Shown: in pieces, positions 17,899-26,759 of the stretch
How the letters are laid out: each line of letters starts with the position of its first letter
Numbering within the stretch: position 1 is the first letter of the stretch
Assembly (NCBI RefSeq): GCF_002807665.1
Contig: NZ_PEAY01000003.1
Location: 208,102-272,101, forward strand
Length of the DNA: 64,000 nt
Direction of reading: 5' to 3'
From: Neoalteromonas facilis
GTDB lineage: Bacteria; Pseudomonadota; Gammaproteobacteria; Enterobacterales; Alteromonadaceae
Translations under genes and position numbers: made by a program
The notes under the pieces: model-generated
The model's input: only the letters and a program-made list of their open reading frames with translations
Databases searched by the model: none
Told to the model about the DNA's origin: nothing

Positions 17899-17915
17899 TA
17901 CTCTTCATTGAAGCA

Positions 17916-18347
17916 TTAGCCTGCATTTTGTAGGCTAATGTCTTTATCCGATATATCAAATCCATTCGTTGCTAACCACTGAAGTGCATCATGTTGCTGT
18001 GTAAAGTGTTTAAACACTTCAGATTTATTGCTCAATTTAAGCATTCTAGAGACTTGATAGTCTTTTAGCGGGTTGGCAGCGTAAACCACAGCATTGCATG
18101 CAACGTTATTGTGTTTACACCATTCTTGCAGCTCTAATATATGCGCCTCACTTTGAGGTGTAGACAATAGCCATTCATCTAAATATGTTAATATGGCCCA
18201 AGGCTCTGTCGTAAGATCAGAAGAGATGGTCTTAAGCGCTTTACAGTATTGCTGGGTAATTACTTCGTTCCATGCTCCAGAAATAATGACAATGACGACG
18301 CGATCTTCCTGCCATATCTGGTAATGCTTGGTTTTTACTCGATGCAT
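17916..18347 (-). CDS. Small STAS/SpoIIAA-like protein, unknown function
   Basis: 143 residues with an alternating strand-helix pattern: VVIVIISGAWNEV near the N-terminus, WAILTYLDEW in the middle, and NAVVYAANPLKDYQVSRMLKL later. This resembles the STAS/SpoIIAA-like or SEC14-like fold of small cytosolic regulators, but I see no conserved phospho-acceptor serine and the assignment is tentative. It has no signal peptide or membrane helix. It lies 104 bases downstream of the SOS-box gene, but a separate promoter (TTGCTG...TATACT) lies between them, so the two need not be co-regulated. Confidence 0.6.
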   Translation of the reverse strand: MHRVKTKHYQIWQEDRVVIVIISGAWNEVITQQYCKALKTISSDLTTEPWAILTYLDEWLLSTPQSEAHILELQEWCKHNNVACNAVVYAANPLKDYQVSRMLKLSNKSEVFKHFTQQHDALQWLATNGFDISDKDISLQNAG

Positions 18348-18379
18348 AGCGACTACTTCATTTCAGCTGCACTACAAAG

Positions 18380-18407
18380 AGTATAGTTGATGTTAAAAAT
18401 ACAGCAA
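18380..18407 (-). promoter_or_regulatory. Candidate promoter of the STAS-like gene
   Basis: Read on the minus strand, TTGCTG (18407-18402) and TATACT (18385-18380) are 16 bases apart, with the start codon at 18347. This is a good sigma70-like pair in an AT-rich gap. Confidence 0.45.
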
Positions 18408-18451
18408 AATCACAACGGTATTCTGATAGAACCCAACCGATTAAATCATCA

Positions 18452-18829
18452 TCACGCTGCGACCTGTTTGGCGTTTGCCGAAGTAGAGATGAGATTGAGC
18501 AATTTGTCACAGGCGTTATAATATTTGCGTGAGTTTTGATAATACACACGCTCTACTATCTGACCATTCAGATCCATAATGAAACAAGCCAGTAACTTAC
18601 CAGATTTAGGCAAGGTTAGGGTATGTACCATCCATTGAGAATAAATGGGGGCTTGAAATAAAAAACGTTTGATACAAAAAGGGAAATCTTTTCCAGCGGG
18701 TTTTCCTATACTGGCTGGCACTTCTCCACCAAAACAGGCTTGTACAGTTTGAAACTCATTTTCTGTTGGGGATTGAGCAATACCAAACTTGTCGACTGCT
18801 TGATCTATACACGAAAGTCCAAATGTCAT
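18452..18829 (-). CDS. SOS-box-controlled orphan protein
   Basis: A 125-residue protein that I do not recognise. It has no signal peptide and no long hydrophobic segment. Features visible are four cysteines in the first two thirds, a DLNGQIVERVYYQNSRKYYNACDKLL basic/aromatic stretch near the C-terminus, and a short Ala-rich tail. ATG 18829 is preceded by AAAGGTGG at good distance; a GTG at 18838 is less likely. The LexA-type box at 18842-18861 abuts the ribosome binding site, so the gene is very probably repressed by LexA and induced by DNA damage (inference from the site). It does not look like SulA, UmuD, DinI or RecX by sequence. Confidence 0.65.
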   Translation of the reverse strand: MTFGLSCIDQAVDKFGIAQSPTENEFQTVQACFGGEVPASIGKPAGKDFPFCIKRFLFQAPIYSQWMVHTLTLPKSGKLLACFIMDLNGQIVERVYYQNSRKYYNACDKLLNLISTSANAKQVAA

Positions 18830-18841
18830 AGCGACCACCTT

Positions 18842-18861
18842 TACTGTTTATATATACAGTA
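18842..18861. promoter_or_regulatory. LexA (SOS) box
   Basis: TACTGTTTATATATACAGTA differs from the gammaproteobacterial LexA consensus TACTGTATATATATACAGTA at one position and has the required CTGT-N8-ACAG core. It lies 13 bases upstream of ATG 18829 on the minus strand. A -35-like TTGCAT lies 18 bases before TACTGT on the minus strand, so the box would overlap the -10 region. No plus-strand gene starts nearby. Confidence 0.85.
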
Positions 18862-18892
18862 TTGGCGATTTTAAGAATAATGCAAGCGAATT

Positions 18893-20473
18893 TTATTCGC
18901 TGTACACGACGACTTGGTCTCTACCTTGTGTTTTAGCCTTGTATAACGCGGTATCTGCACTGTGGATCATACGTTCAGTTGCAGCCGATTCTGGTTGGTT
19001 TTCGGTGCAAACCCCGATACTCACCGTCAAGTGGGCTTCTCCACCACTGGCTCGGTGCTGGATATTTAATTGACGAATATGGGTGCATATTTGCTCTGCA
19101 AACTCTCTTGCTTCATCCATAGTTGGCCCTAACAGTACACCAACAAATTCTTCACCACCGTATCGAGCGATAAAGTCAGTACCTCTGCGGGCCATTGATT
19201 CTAGGGCTTGTGCAACAGCGAAGAGTGTTTCATCGCCTTTTACATGACCATACTCATCGTTGTATTGCTTAAAATAATCCACGTCGATCAATAAAATGGA
19301 TACTGGTATTTTATTACGTGTCGCGACAGGCAGAATTTGTTCAAGGTGTTCATTGAATGCTCTGCGGTTCGCAATCTTGGTTAAACTGTCGATAAAGCTC
19401 AGTTGGGTGAGCTCATTTTTTTGATGTTCAATCGTATCAAATTGGTGCGCTATGGTATTCGTAAGCGTACCGATTTCATCTTTCTCACTTGTTCGTTCAA
19501 TGACAACTGCACGTTTCGCTTGTTTTAAGATGAGTTCATTGAGTGCAACTAAACGAGACACAACGCGGAATTTAATAAACAATATCAACACCAAGCCAAT
19601 AAGGAATGTGACGGTATACACCATTAGCGTTACCGAAAATTTTTGTGATGTCGTTTGTGCGAAGTTACTGGTTAATTGCGATTGCTGTTCTGCGAATTGA
19701 TACGCTCTAAACTCAGCATCTTTGGCTATATCTAAGACGAAGCGCCGAATAAAGTTGCTTTGTCCTTCAATACGCGCTTTTTCACGTAATATCTTTGACT
19801 TAATGCTGGTGTAACCTTCGTCAGCAAAGGTGATGGCTTTCAGTTCTTCAATATAAGCATTAATGGATTGTGGTACGTTGCCTTGTTTTTGAATACGCTC
19901 GATTTCTGCCAGAATTTTGCTTTGTTGATTTCTTAAGTCTATCAACCTATCGGCATGAAAGAGTCTTGTGATTGACATATGCAATGCAAACAACTGTTGC
20001 TTATCGTACTGTTGGCTTAACGTATTCGTTGGGCCGACGGCTATGGTTCGCATAATGTTATCAACGACGCTGTTTGCAACTCGTTGCAAGGACAACGTCT
20101 GCGTCATAGCATCTTTAAGAATTTCAAACTCACTTTGGACCGTTTGTAAATCGTTTTGGACACTATTATCAGCGTCTAAGAGTCGGTATATTTCTTCAAC
20201 TTTCTCATTCACTTCCCTTTGATTTACACGCATTTCGGGTGCACTTTGTGATTGAGCAAATTTCGAAACTAAAAAAGCTAACGCGGTCAACTGACTGTGC
20301 AATATGCCGTTGTCTGCCAATGTCGGCACTACGTTTTCGGCAATATGTTGATATGAGGCCTCGGTGTCTGACAATTGTCGGTAGCTAAAGCCTATCATTA
20401 CCACGAATAGGGTGACGAACAACCCTAATAGGATATTGGTAATGGTTCTTATCGACTGCCTACTTTGTGCCAT
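18893..20473 (-). CDS. Membrane-bound diguanylate cyclase with periplasmic sensor domain
   Basis: Synthesises cyclic di-GMP from two GTP at the cytosolic membrane face. Layout: one membrane helix (about residues 10-30), a helical periplasmic domain of about 240 residues, a second helix (about 278-300), a HAMP-like linker, then a GGDEF domain (about 355-526). The active site is RYGGEEF, and an RGTD sequence five residues upstream gives an intact RxxD inhibitory site, so product inhibition is expected. It starts at ATG 20473, 15 bases after the stop of the nucleotidase-like gene, which suggests co-transcription. The periplasmic domain looks like a four-helix-bundle sensor; its ligand is unknown. 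Confidence 0.92.
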   Translation of the reverse strand: MAQSRQSIRTITNILLGLFVTLFVVMIGFSYRQLSDTEASYQHIAENVVPTLADNGILHSQLTALAFLVSKFAQSQSAPEMRVNQREVNEKVEEIYRLLDADNSVQNDLQTVQSEFEILKDAMTQTLSLQRVANSVVDNIMRTIAVGPTNTLSQQYDKQQLFALHMSITRLFHADRLIDLRNQQSKILAEIERIQKQGNVPQSINAYIEELKAITFADEGYTSIKSKILREKARIEGQSNFIRRFVLDIAKDAEFRAYQFAEQQSQLTSNFAQTTSQKFSVTLMVYTVTFLIGLVLILFIKFRVVSRLVALNELILKQAKRAVVIERTSEKDEIGTLTNTIAHQFDTIEHQKNELTQLSFIDSLTKIANRRAFNEHLEQILPVATRNKIPVSILLIDVDYFKQYNDEYGHVKGDETLFAVAQALESMARRGTDFIARYGGEEFVGVLLGPTMDEAREFAEQICTHIRQLNIQHRASGGEAHLTVSIGVCTENQPESAATERMIHSADTALYKAKTQGRDQVVVYSE

Positions 20474-20488
20474 AAAATCGTAATTGCC

Positions 20489-21979
20489 TTATTTATCAAG
20501 CTTAATGATGCGTTCGCTAACGACAAAGGTTAAATTATTATTGCGTTTAATAGTGCGGGCAACGATATCGGCTATTAGCGGACTGGTCGGTGCCTTTTCG
20601 AAATCGCGTTTATATTGCTTAAACATGGTGTAACCGTCGCCGCCATTGTGCAAATAGTCAGTCGTTGCTACTACATACGTTTTACTGAGGTCAATTGGCT
20701 CATTATTGATTGTTATTTTAGACGTTCGCTGGCCAATAGGCTGGTTGGGCGAGAACGAAAAGCGAATGCCAGACACTTGAGGAAAACGGCCTTTTGCGTC
20801 TGCGTATTGGCTAACGCCATTTTCTAATGCTTGTTTAATATCTTCCCCCGTGACATTGAGAACAACCAATCGGGCCCTAAAGGGGAGCTCTAACAGCAAA
20901 TCTTGTTGAGTAAACACGTAATTTGCCAAGTATTCGCGTTCTCCACGGATAACACCACCATTAATAATAGCAATGTCACTGTTTACTTCATTGCGTAACG
21001 CATCGGCGATAAAGTTACCAAACCCACTTTCTTCTAGACGAACGATATTACGACGCGTACTGAAGGGTGTTTTAACCGTTGCCAAAGATACACTCAATTG
21101 TGATTCAAGCCTTTTTTGATAGTGTTCAAGCGTGGCTAAAATGGATGGATCCGGTTCGTAAGACGCGAGTTCCTTGAGTTCCGACGATATCAGGGCCTTA
21201 GGTTGGCCATTGTCTTTTATTTGAACATCAATAACGGCGGCATAACCCACTTTATCAATGGTTATTTGATTGGGGTGAACTTGAATGCGTTGTTCTGACG
21301 GTACAACATTGTTTGGGTCACTTTGGATTGCAAGATCGATTATGCCTTTATTAAGTGCGTCAGGAATAAAGTCAAATGCATCAGAATGCAGCAAAATAAT
21401 GACATCTGCACCTTCTTCCCGCAATACTGTAGCCCGTCTCTCAACCGAAGACTGTGGAGAATGAATACTGATGCGTTGGAGCAGGTATTCTTCAGTGATC
21501 TGCGGCGCTAAAATGGATATAAACCCGAGGTTTACATTTCCTTTAGACACAAGCAATTGGGCGTATATCCCATCAAGTGGTTCCTGCGTGTATAGGTCAA
21601 TAGCGTTAGACAATAAAAGAGGGAATGAGGCTTCATAACTACGTAAAATAAGTTCATCTTCAAAATAACTGAACTCACGTTTCGTGACGCCCATGACATC
21701 AGGGGAAAGCAGGTTAAGAATATCGATAATGTGCGAACCTGAATCAAACGATGCGAGGGGGCTAGGCGCCAGGCTTGCACCACCAAAGATGAATCCGACG
21801 TTATTGTTTGATGTGCGTTCTTGCTTTAAAAGAGTGGCAAGTTCAGCGTAATCCCCATGATCTGGAGACGCAATTATAGGAAGATCAGCGGCATATAATA
21901 AACGCACATGTCTTTCACCGAAGCATGGCGAAGATATGAACCCGATTAAGATAGCTATTACCGCAAATCGCTTTTGCAT
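20489..21979 (-). CDS. 5'-nucleotidase-family periplasmic protein, degenerate metal site
   Basis: A UshA/5'-nucleotidase-like protein of 496 residues with a signal peptide (MQKRFAVIAILIGFISSPCFG). Compared by eye with E. coli UshA, most of the dinuclear metal and catalytic residues of the N-terminal metallophosphatase domain are replaced: the DxH motif reads ADLP, GGD reads GGA, GNHEFD reads TKREFS, and the GGH motif reads QSD. The Asp of DxH and the His of LLHSD remain. The C-terminal 5'-nucleotidase domain looks intact (INGGVIRGE, FRARLVVLNVTGEDI, TDYLHNGGDGYTMF). I infer a binding protein rather than an enzyme. It is the first gene of an apparent operon with the diguanylate cyclase. Confidence 0.82.
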   Translation of the reverse strand: MQKRFAVIAILIGFISSPCFGERHVRLLYAADLPIIASPDHGDYAELATLLKQERTSNNNVGFIFGGASLAPSPLASFDSGSHIIDILNLLSPDVMGVTKREFSYFEDELILRSYEASFPLLLSNAIDLYTQEPLDGIYAQLLVSKGNVNLGFISILAPQITEEYLLQRISIHSPQSSVERRATVLREEGADVIILLHSDAFDFIPDALNKGIIDLAIQSDPNNVVPSEQRIQVHPNQITIDKVGYAAVIDVQIKDNGQPKALISSELKELASYEPDPSILATLEHYQKRLESQLSVSLATVKTPFSTRRNIVRLEESGFGNFIADALRNEVNSDIAIINGGVIRGEREYLANYVFTQQDLLLELPFRARLVVLNVTGEDIKQALENGVSQYADAKGRFPQVSGIRFSFSPNQPIGQRTSKITINNEPIDLSKTYVVATTDYLHNGGDGYTMFKQYKRDFEKAPTSPLIADIVARTIKRNNNLTFVVSERIIKLDK

Positions 21980-22157
21980 ATGTTCAGGATTAAATAGTTG
22001 ATATTCTTATAATAAGCGTGGACCGCGAGAAATGCTATAAGATTAAGGTCTGAGGTGATAGATGACGCCTATTAAATAAGTGTCTATGCATATTTTTGTA
22101 TCAGATAGATAATTTTTTACGGTAGGCTAACCTCTCTTTGCAATAGGACACATCAAA

Positions 22158-22532
22158 ATGAACGATAGAAATCATTCTCCAGACCTGAACGACATGTTAG
22201 CGGCACCAGCAGATAAGCGAGTTCAAATTTTTGACCAATTGGTCAATGAGAATCAACTGATTTGGATACTGTCCGATGATGATGGTGCCGTTATGCTGAC
22301 AACTGATGATGATGACTGTATCCCAGTTTGGCCAACACAAGAATCAGCAGAACTATGGCGCAACGAAGAATGGAGTGATTGTTCGGCTACACCGATCAGT
22401 TTAAAAGATTGGTTTGCTCGTTGGACAATGGGTATGCAACAGGATGACCTATGCGTCGCAGTGTTTCCTGTGCCAGGTGAAGATGGCATGGTGCTGTTAC
22501 CGGAAGAGCTTGAAACACTTCTTAAACATTAA
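22158..22532 (+). CDS. DUF2750 family protein
   Basis: A small acidic cytosolic protein (124 residues) matching the DUF2750 pattern: WILSDDDGAVMLTTDDDDCIPVWPTQESAELW followed by a helix around PISLKDWFARWTMGM and a final VAVFPVPGEDGMVLLPEELETLL. The family is widespread in proteobacteria and has no established function. It starts at ATG 22158 with AGGACACA upstream, stands alone, and points toward the TonB-dependent receptor gene, from which it is separated by 192 bases. Confidence 0.75.
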   Translation: MNDRNHSPDLNDMLAAPADKRVQIFDQLVNENQLIWILSDDDGAVMLTTDDDDCIPVWPTQESAELWRNEEWSDCSATPISLKDWFARWTMGMQQDDLCVAVFPVPGEDGMVLLPEELETLLKH

Positions 22533-22631
22533 CGTTCGCTCGGTATAGTATGATTTAACTGAATGTTGATTATTTGTAAGCAATTGTTCAATAACTTGTA
22601 ACTTGACTGGATTATTGATAAACATTGGAAT

Positions 22632-22664
22632 GCGCAGGGGATCAAGGCCTACGATCGCCTGCGC
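22632..22664 (+). other. Hairpin in the leader of the TonB-receptor gene
   Basis: GCGCAGG-G-GATC (22632-22643) pairs with GATC-G-CCTGCGC (22653-22664) around a 9-base loop, a strong GC-rich hairpin in otherwise AT-rich sequence about 60 bases before the start codon. No T-run follows, so it is not an intrinsic terminator. It could affect mRNA stability or translation. Confidence 0.5.
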
Positions 22665-22724
22665 GTAGTAATTGCTTTCCATAAAATATAAAGAACATTG
22701 GATGTTAAATTAAGGAACACACGA

Positions 22725-25112
22725 ATGAAAAACGCGAACTCAACTATGCAAAAATCGTTGTTAGCGCTGGCTGTATCAGGCTTGTTTGCTGCGCCAACGT
22801 TAGCACAAGAAACACCAGATGATGAAAATATAGAAGTCATTATGGTAACGGCAACAAAACGCTCTACTTCTTTGCAAGAAGTCCCTTTTTCCATAAACGC
22901 TCAAACACAAGATGATATAGAGCGGGCAGGGGCAACCAACCTAGAAGAATTGACGCGTAGCGTAGCCGGTGTCTCAATTCAAAACTTAGGGCCTGGACAA
23001 AGCCAAGTGGCTATGCGTGGTGTGTCAGCGGGACAGATAGTACGTGACCAACCCGGTGTTAAAGAACAAGTGGGTGTATACCTAGATGAGAGTGTTATCT
23101 CATTATCATTATTTACCCCAGACCTAGATTTATACGATTTAAATCGCGTAGAGGCTTTGCGCGGACCTCAGGGCACACTATTTGGTAGCGGCTCTATCGG
23201 CGGTACTTTGCGTTATATTACCAATGAACCTGAAATTGGTTTTACTGAAGGGTCTTTTGAAGCGAACCTGAATACAGTCACGGATGGCGGTACAGGCAAT
23301 CATATTAAAGGCATGATTAACGTACCGTTAACTGATGATACTCTGGCACTTCGTGCGGTTGTGTATCGCACTGATTATGCAGGTTTCATTGATGCATTAG
23401 GTGAAAATAATACGCGTAAGAAGGACGTTAACGATGGTGATCGTACCGGTGGACGTGTTGCACTTAAGTGGCAACCAACAGAAAACCTAACGATTACGCC
23501 ACGCGTTATTTTCCAACAAATTGATATGGGTGGTTTTAACCGTCAGGAAGTGTTTAACCTGTTTGCTAACCCTTATACCACTACTCGCCCAGCCATTCAG
23601 TTAGGTGAACGTGAACAGTATTTGCTGTTGGATGAAGGATTTGAGGACGATCTAACTATATTTGACGTAACGGCTGCATGGGAACTTGATAAGTTCGATG
23701 TGACAGCGGTATATAGCTATACAGACCGTGACATTCTTGTCAGCCGAGACGCCAGTGCTCTAACCGGTTCAGTTAGTGTTGACCTCGGCTACCCTGATGC
23801 TGCGGTATTATTACCGTCTAACCTTCAGGATCGTACTCAAGTTGAACAAGATACGTTGGAACTTCGAGCGGCCTCTACGACAGAAGGTCCTTTCCAATGG
23901 TTAGCGGGTGTATTCTTCTCAGATACGCAACGTGTGTACTCTCAGCGTTTGCCAACCCCTGGTTATGATGCCTTCACCGATTCAGTTCTAGGTGAAGGTG
24001 TATCGGCTGCAGTGGCGAATGGTTTTCCATTGAACTCTCCATACAATGCCGACCTTCCGTATGATTTGGAACAAACGTCAGTATTTGGTGAAGTTAACTA
24101 TGATGTGAATGATGATTTAACCATCACAGCGGGGACTCGCTTCTATGATTACGAAGAAAGCCGTCGCTTTACCACTGGTGGTTTATTCTCAAACGGTGAT
24201 GACCAAGTAGACTCAACGACTTCAGATGGCTTCACGTCTCGTGTCATTGCGAACTACAGTATGAACGATACGGTTAACCTGAATGCGCAAATCTCGCAGG
24301 GCTTCCGTCTTGGTGGTGTAAACGATCCACTGAACGAAACGTTATGTAACGATAGCGACAGAGCCGTATTCGGTGGTTTCCAAGATTATGATGATGAAAC
24401 CCTCATCAACTATGAATTGGGTATGAAAGCTGCCGCTAAAGGTTGGACGGCTAACGTAGCTGCATTCCGCAATAATATTGATGATTTACAAGTCACGCTT
24501 GACGCAGGCTCTTGTTCTTCACGTATTTCATTCAACGTTGAAAAAGCGTTTACTCAAGGTGTTGAATTTGAATTTACACGTCAGGCAACAGATTACTTAT
24601 TTGTTAGTCTTGCGGGTTCACTTATTCAAGCAGAGTTTGATTCAACGGTCTTAGACAGCAATGGTAATGTGATTGGCGGTGTAGCGAAAGGTAATCGCTT
24701 GGCGTCAGTACCTGAACTACAATTTGCGTTTGCAACGACTTACACGTTCCCAACGCCACTGTTTGATTCGGTTAACACTTACATGTCTGCATCATTGCAA
24801 TACGTAGGCGATCGCATTACCCAGCCAAGTGACCAAGTTGCGGGCGCGGGACAGTTTGTGTCGAATCTTCCGTTTGGCGGAGCCAGTGGTCTTGAGCAAA
24901 CGAACTTAGACTTAGAGCTTGGTAGCTACCAGACGCTGAATCTAAATATGGGCTTCGAATACGATCAATGGGAAGCATTGCTATACATCAACAATGTACT
25001 GGATGAAAATGCAGACCTTTCATTTGACCGTGAACGTGGTGGTCGAGCGCGATTGGCGTACCGTACTAATCAACCTAGAACGATTGGTGCAACCTTCCGC
25101 TATTTCTTCTAA
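22725..25112 (+). CDS. TonB-dependent outer-membrane receptor
   Basis: A 795-residue outer-membrane receptor for energy-coupled uptake of an unknown nutrient. It has a signal peptide (SLLALAVSGLFAAPTLAQ), a TonB-box region IEVIMVTATKR, a plug domain (QEVPFSINAQTQDDIERAGATNLEEL ... VEALRGPQGTLFGSGSIGGTLRYITNEP) and a long beta-barrel ending in FRYFF, the C-terminal aromatic signature for outer-membrane insertion. I chose ATG 22725 because AAGGAAC precedes it and the signal peptide then has a normal length; an in-frame start at 22698 would add nine residues. The plug sequence resembles the large subfamily in Alteromonadales and sphingomonads; substrate cannot be read from the sequence. No Fur box is visible. 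Confidence 0.93.
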   Translation: MKNANSTMQKSLLALAVSGLFAAPTLAQETPDDENIEVIMVTATKRSTSLQEVPFSINAQTQDDIERAGATNLEELTRSVAGVSIQNLGPGQSQVAMRGVSAGQIVRDQPGVKEQVGVYLDESVISLSLFTPDLDLYDLNRVEALRGPQGTLFGSGSIGGTLRYITNEPEIGFTEGSFEANLNTVTDGGTGNHIKGMINVPLTDDTLALRAVVYRTDYAGFIDALGENNTRKKDVNDGDRTGGRVALKWQPTENLTITPRVIFQQIDMGGFNRQEVFNLFANPYTTTRPAIQLGEREQYLLLDEGFEDDLTIFDVTAAWELDKFDVTAVYSYTDRDILVSRDASALTGSVSVDLGYPDAAVLLPSNLQDRTQVEQDTLELRAASTTEGPFQWLAGVFFSDTQRVYSQRLPTPGYDAFTDSVLGEGVSAAVANGFPLNSPYNADLPYDLEQTSVFGEVNYDVNDDLTITAGTRFYDYEESRRFTTGGLFSNGDDQVDSTTSDGFTSRVIANYSMNDTVNLNAQISQGFRLGGVNDPLNETLCNDSDRAVFGGFQDYDDETLINYELGMKAAAKGWTANVAAFRNNIDDLQVTLDAGSCSSRISFNVEKAFTQGVEFEFTRQATDYLFVSLAGSLIQAEFDSTVLDSNGNVIGGVAKGNRLASVPELQFAFATTYTFPTPLFDSVNTYMSASLQYVGDRITQPSDQVAGAGQFVSNLPFGGASGLEQTNLDLELGSYQTLNLNMGFEYDQWEALLYINNVLDENADLSFDRERGGRARLAYRTNQPRTIGATFRYFF

Positions 25113-25122
25113 TAGCTAATCG

Positions 25123-25150
25123 AAAGGGTGTCATAGACACCCTTTTTTTT
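25123..25150 (+). terminator. Rho-independent terminator after the TonB receptor
   Basis: GGGTGTC (25126-25132) and GACACCC (25136-25142) form a 7-bp stem with a 3-base loop, flanked by AAA and followed by eight T. It starts 10 bases after the receptor stop codon. Confidence 0.9.
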
Positions 25151-25236
25151 ACCTTGTCAGATATACCAATAGTCGAATATGCATCGCCTATTGTTTCTGT
25201 TAGCGTATTCTTCATACAACATTAAATATTCAGGAG

Positions 25237-26592
25237 TTGGTGATTTCTTTGGTCGCAAATGAGCAGCAATTGTGGTTTTTGCCGCTAGGAGGCACTGGTG
25301 AAATTGGCATGAATATGAACCTGTATAGCCACAATGGACAGTGGCTTATGGTTGATTGCGGCATTACCTTTGACGAACCTATTTTCCCTCACGCCAGTGA
25401 CCGCTTCAGAGTTGTGGCGGCCGATCCCAGTTTTATCAGTCAGCAAAAAGAAGCCTTAGTTGGGATTGTGATAACACATGCCCATGAAGACCATATTGGT
25501 GGACTGGCTCACTTGTGGAAACGTTTGGGCGCGCCAGTTTATTGCACACCTTTTACCGCCGAGGTTCTGCGCAGAAAGCTCGCGCAAAAAGGGTTGGATG
25601 GTCAAGTGCCGATTACTATTTTACCGCTTGATGGAGCTGCGACTGTTGGGCATTTTCACCTACGTTGGTTGCCAATAACCCATTCACTACCGGAGCCAAG
25701 TGCATTGCTGATCGAAACCCCCGTCGGTAAAGTTTTCCACACAGCCGACTGGAAAATTGACGATAAACCCGGGGTCGGCAGTGCTTTTGATAAAGCGGCT
25801 TTTAAACAGTTAGCGCAGGATCCTGTTTTAGCCATGGTTTGCGATTCAACCAATGCGCTTAAATTTGGTCGTTCAGTGTCTGAATATGAGTGCTATAAAG
25901 GTTTATATTCGTGTGTTTCCGAACAGAAAGGGCGAGTAGTGGTAACTTGCTTTGCCAGTAATATAGCGCGTTTGATTGCCATAGCTAAGGTAGCGAAAGC
26001 GACAGGGCGCTATGTCGCGTTGTTGGGGCGAAGTTTGCAAAATATGGTAAGCGTTGCGCGTTATACCGGTTACTGGCCGGAAGATGTTGAGCTAATTGAT
26101 CCGTCTCATATTGGTTATTTGCCTAAACATGAAGTTCTGGCTATCGCGACAGGAAGCCAAGGTGAACCAAGAGCAGCATTGTCGCGATTAGCGCTGGACA
26201 ATCACATGGATCTGGCGCTTGACGCCGATGATTGTGTGATTTTTAGCGCAATGATTATTCCTGGCAATGAAGTTGAGGTTGAACGGTTGCTCGTTCAGTT
26301 CGAAAAACGCAATATCCGTGTCATTTTGTCTGAAAAGAGTGAGTACGTTATCCATGCCTCTGGGCATCCTTGTAAAGATGAATTATTTGAAATGTATCAG
26401 TGGGTTAGGCCTCAAATCGCGATACCTGTTCATGGTGAAGCCGAGCATATTGAAGCAAATGCTAAGGTGGCGAAAACAGCAGGGGTGACAAAATCATTCG
26501 CCGGGCAAAATGGCGATCTATATCAATTAGCGCCTCAACCTATGCTTAAACGTGCAGCGGTTAAGTCAGGTCGGATCATCATTGAGGCTTGA
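25237..26592 (+). CDS. RNase J-like metallo-beta-lactamase/beta-CASP ribonuclease
   Basis: A 451-residue enzyme of the RNase J group of MBL/beta-CASP nucleases. It has LPLGGTGEIGMNMNLY near the N-terminus, the zinc motif THAHEDHIGG (about residues 80-89), and the beta-CASP features FASNIARL, GRSLQNM and ATGSQGEPRAALSRLA, ending with PVHGEAEHIEANA. It lacks the C-terminal domain of Bacillus RNase J1/J2 (about 555 residues), so it is a short form. The exact start is unclear: AGGAG at 25232-25236 is too close to TTG 25237, and GTG 25240 or TTG 25249 are alternatives. RNase J is uncommon in gammaproteobacteria, where RNase E usually does this job. Confidence 0.87.
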   Translation: MVISLVANEQQLWFLPLGGTGEIGMNMNLYSHNGQWLMVDCGITFDEPIFPHASDRFRVVAADPSFISQQKEALVGIVITHAHEDHIGGLAHLWKRLGAPVYCTPFTAEVLRRKLAQKGLDGQVPITILPLDGAATVGHFHLRWLPITHSLPEPSALLIETPVGKVFHTADWKIDDKPGVGSAFDKAAFKQLAQDPVLAMVCDSTNALKFGRSVSEYECYKGLYSCVSEQKGRVVVTCFASNIARLIAIAKVAKATGRYVALLGRSLQNMVSVARYTGYWPEDVELIDPSHIGYLPKHEVLAIATGSQGEPRAALSRLALDNHMDLALDADDCVIFSAMIIPGNEVEVERLLVQFEKRNIRVILSEKSEYVIHASGHPCKDELFEMYQWVRPQIAIPVHGEAEHIEANAKVAKTAGVTKSFAGQNGDLYQLAPQPMLKRAAVKSGRIIIEA

Positions 26593-26759
26593 TAATATTG
26601 TTGTGCGAAGAGCGGCTACCAATTGCTCGAATAAACATGACTTATAGGTCGACTTATTAATATTGAATTTGGCAAAGCTAACAGTCTTAATTAGCCTATG
26701 TAAATGCGATGTTAATTGGTCTAACATAAATGAATATGCCACTACAGAAAGAAGCACTT

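Noticed and set aside
22533..22724. Possible Fur box upstream of the TonB receptor (GATTATTGATAAACATT region)
   Set aside because: Matches to the 19-base Fur consensus are too few and lack its symmetry.
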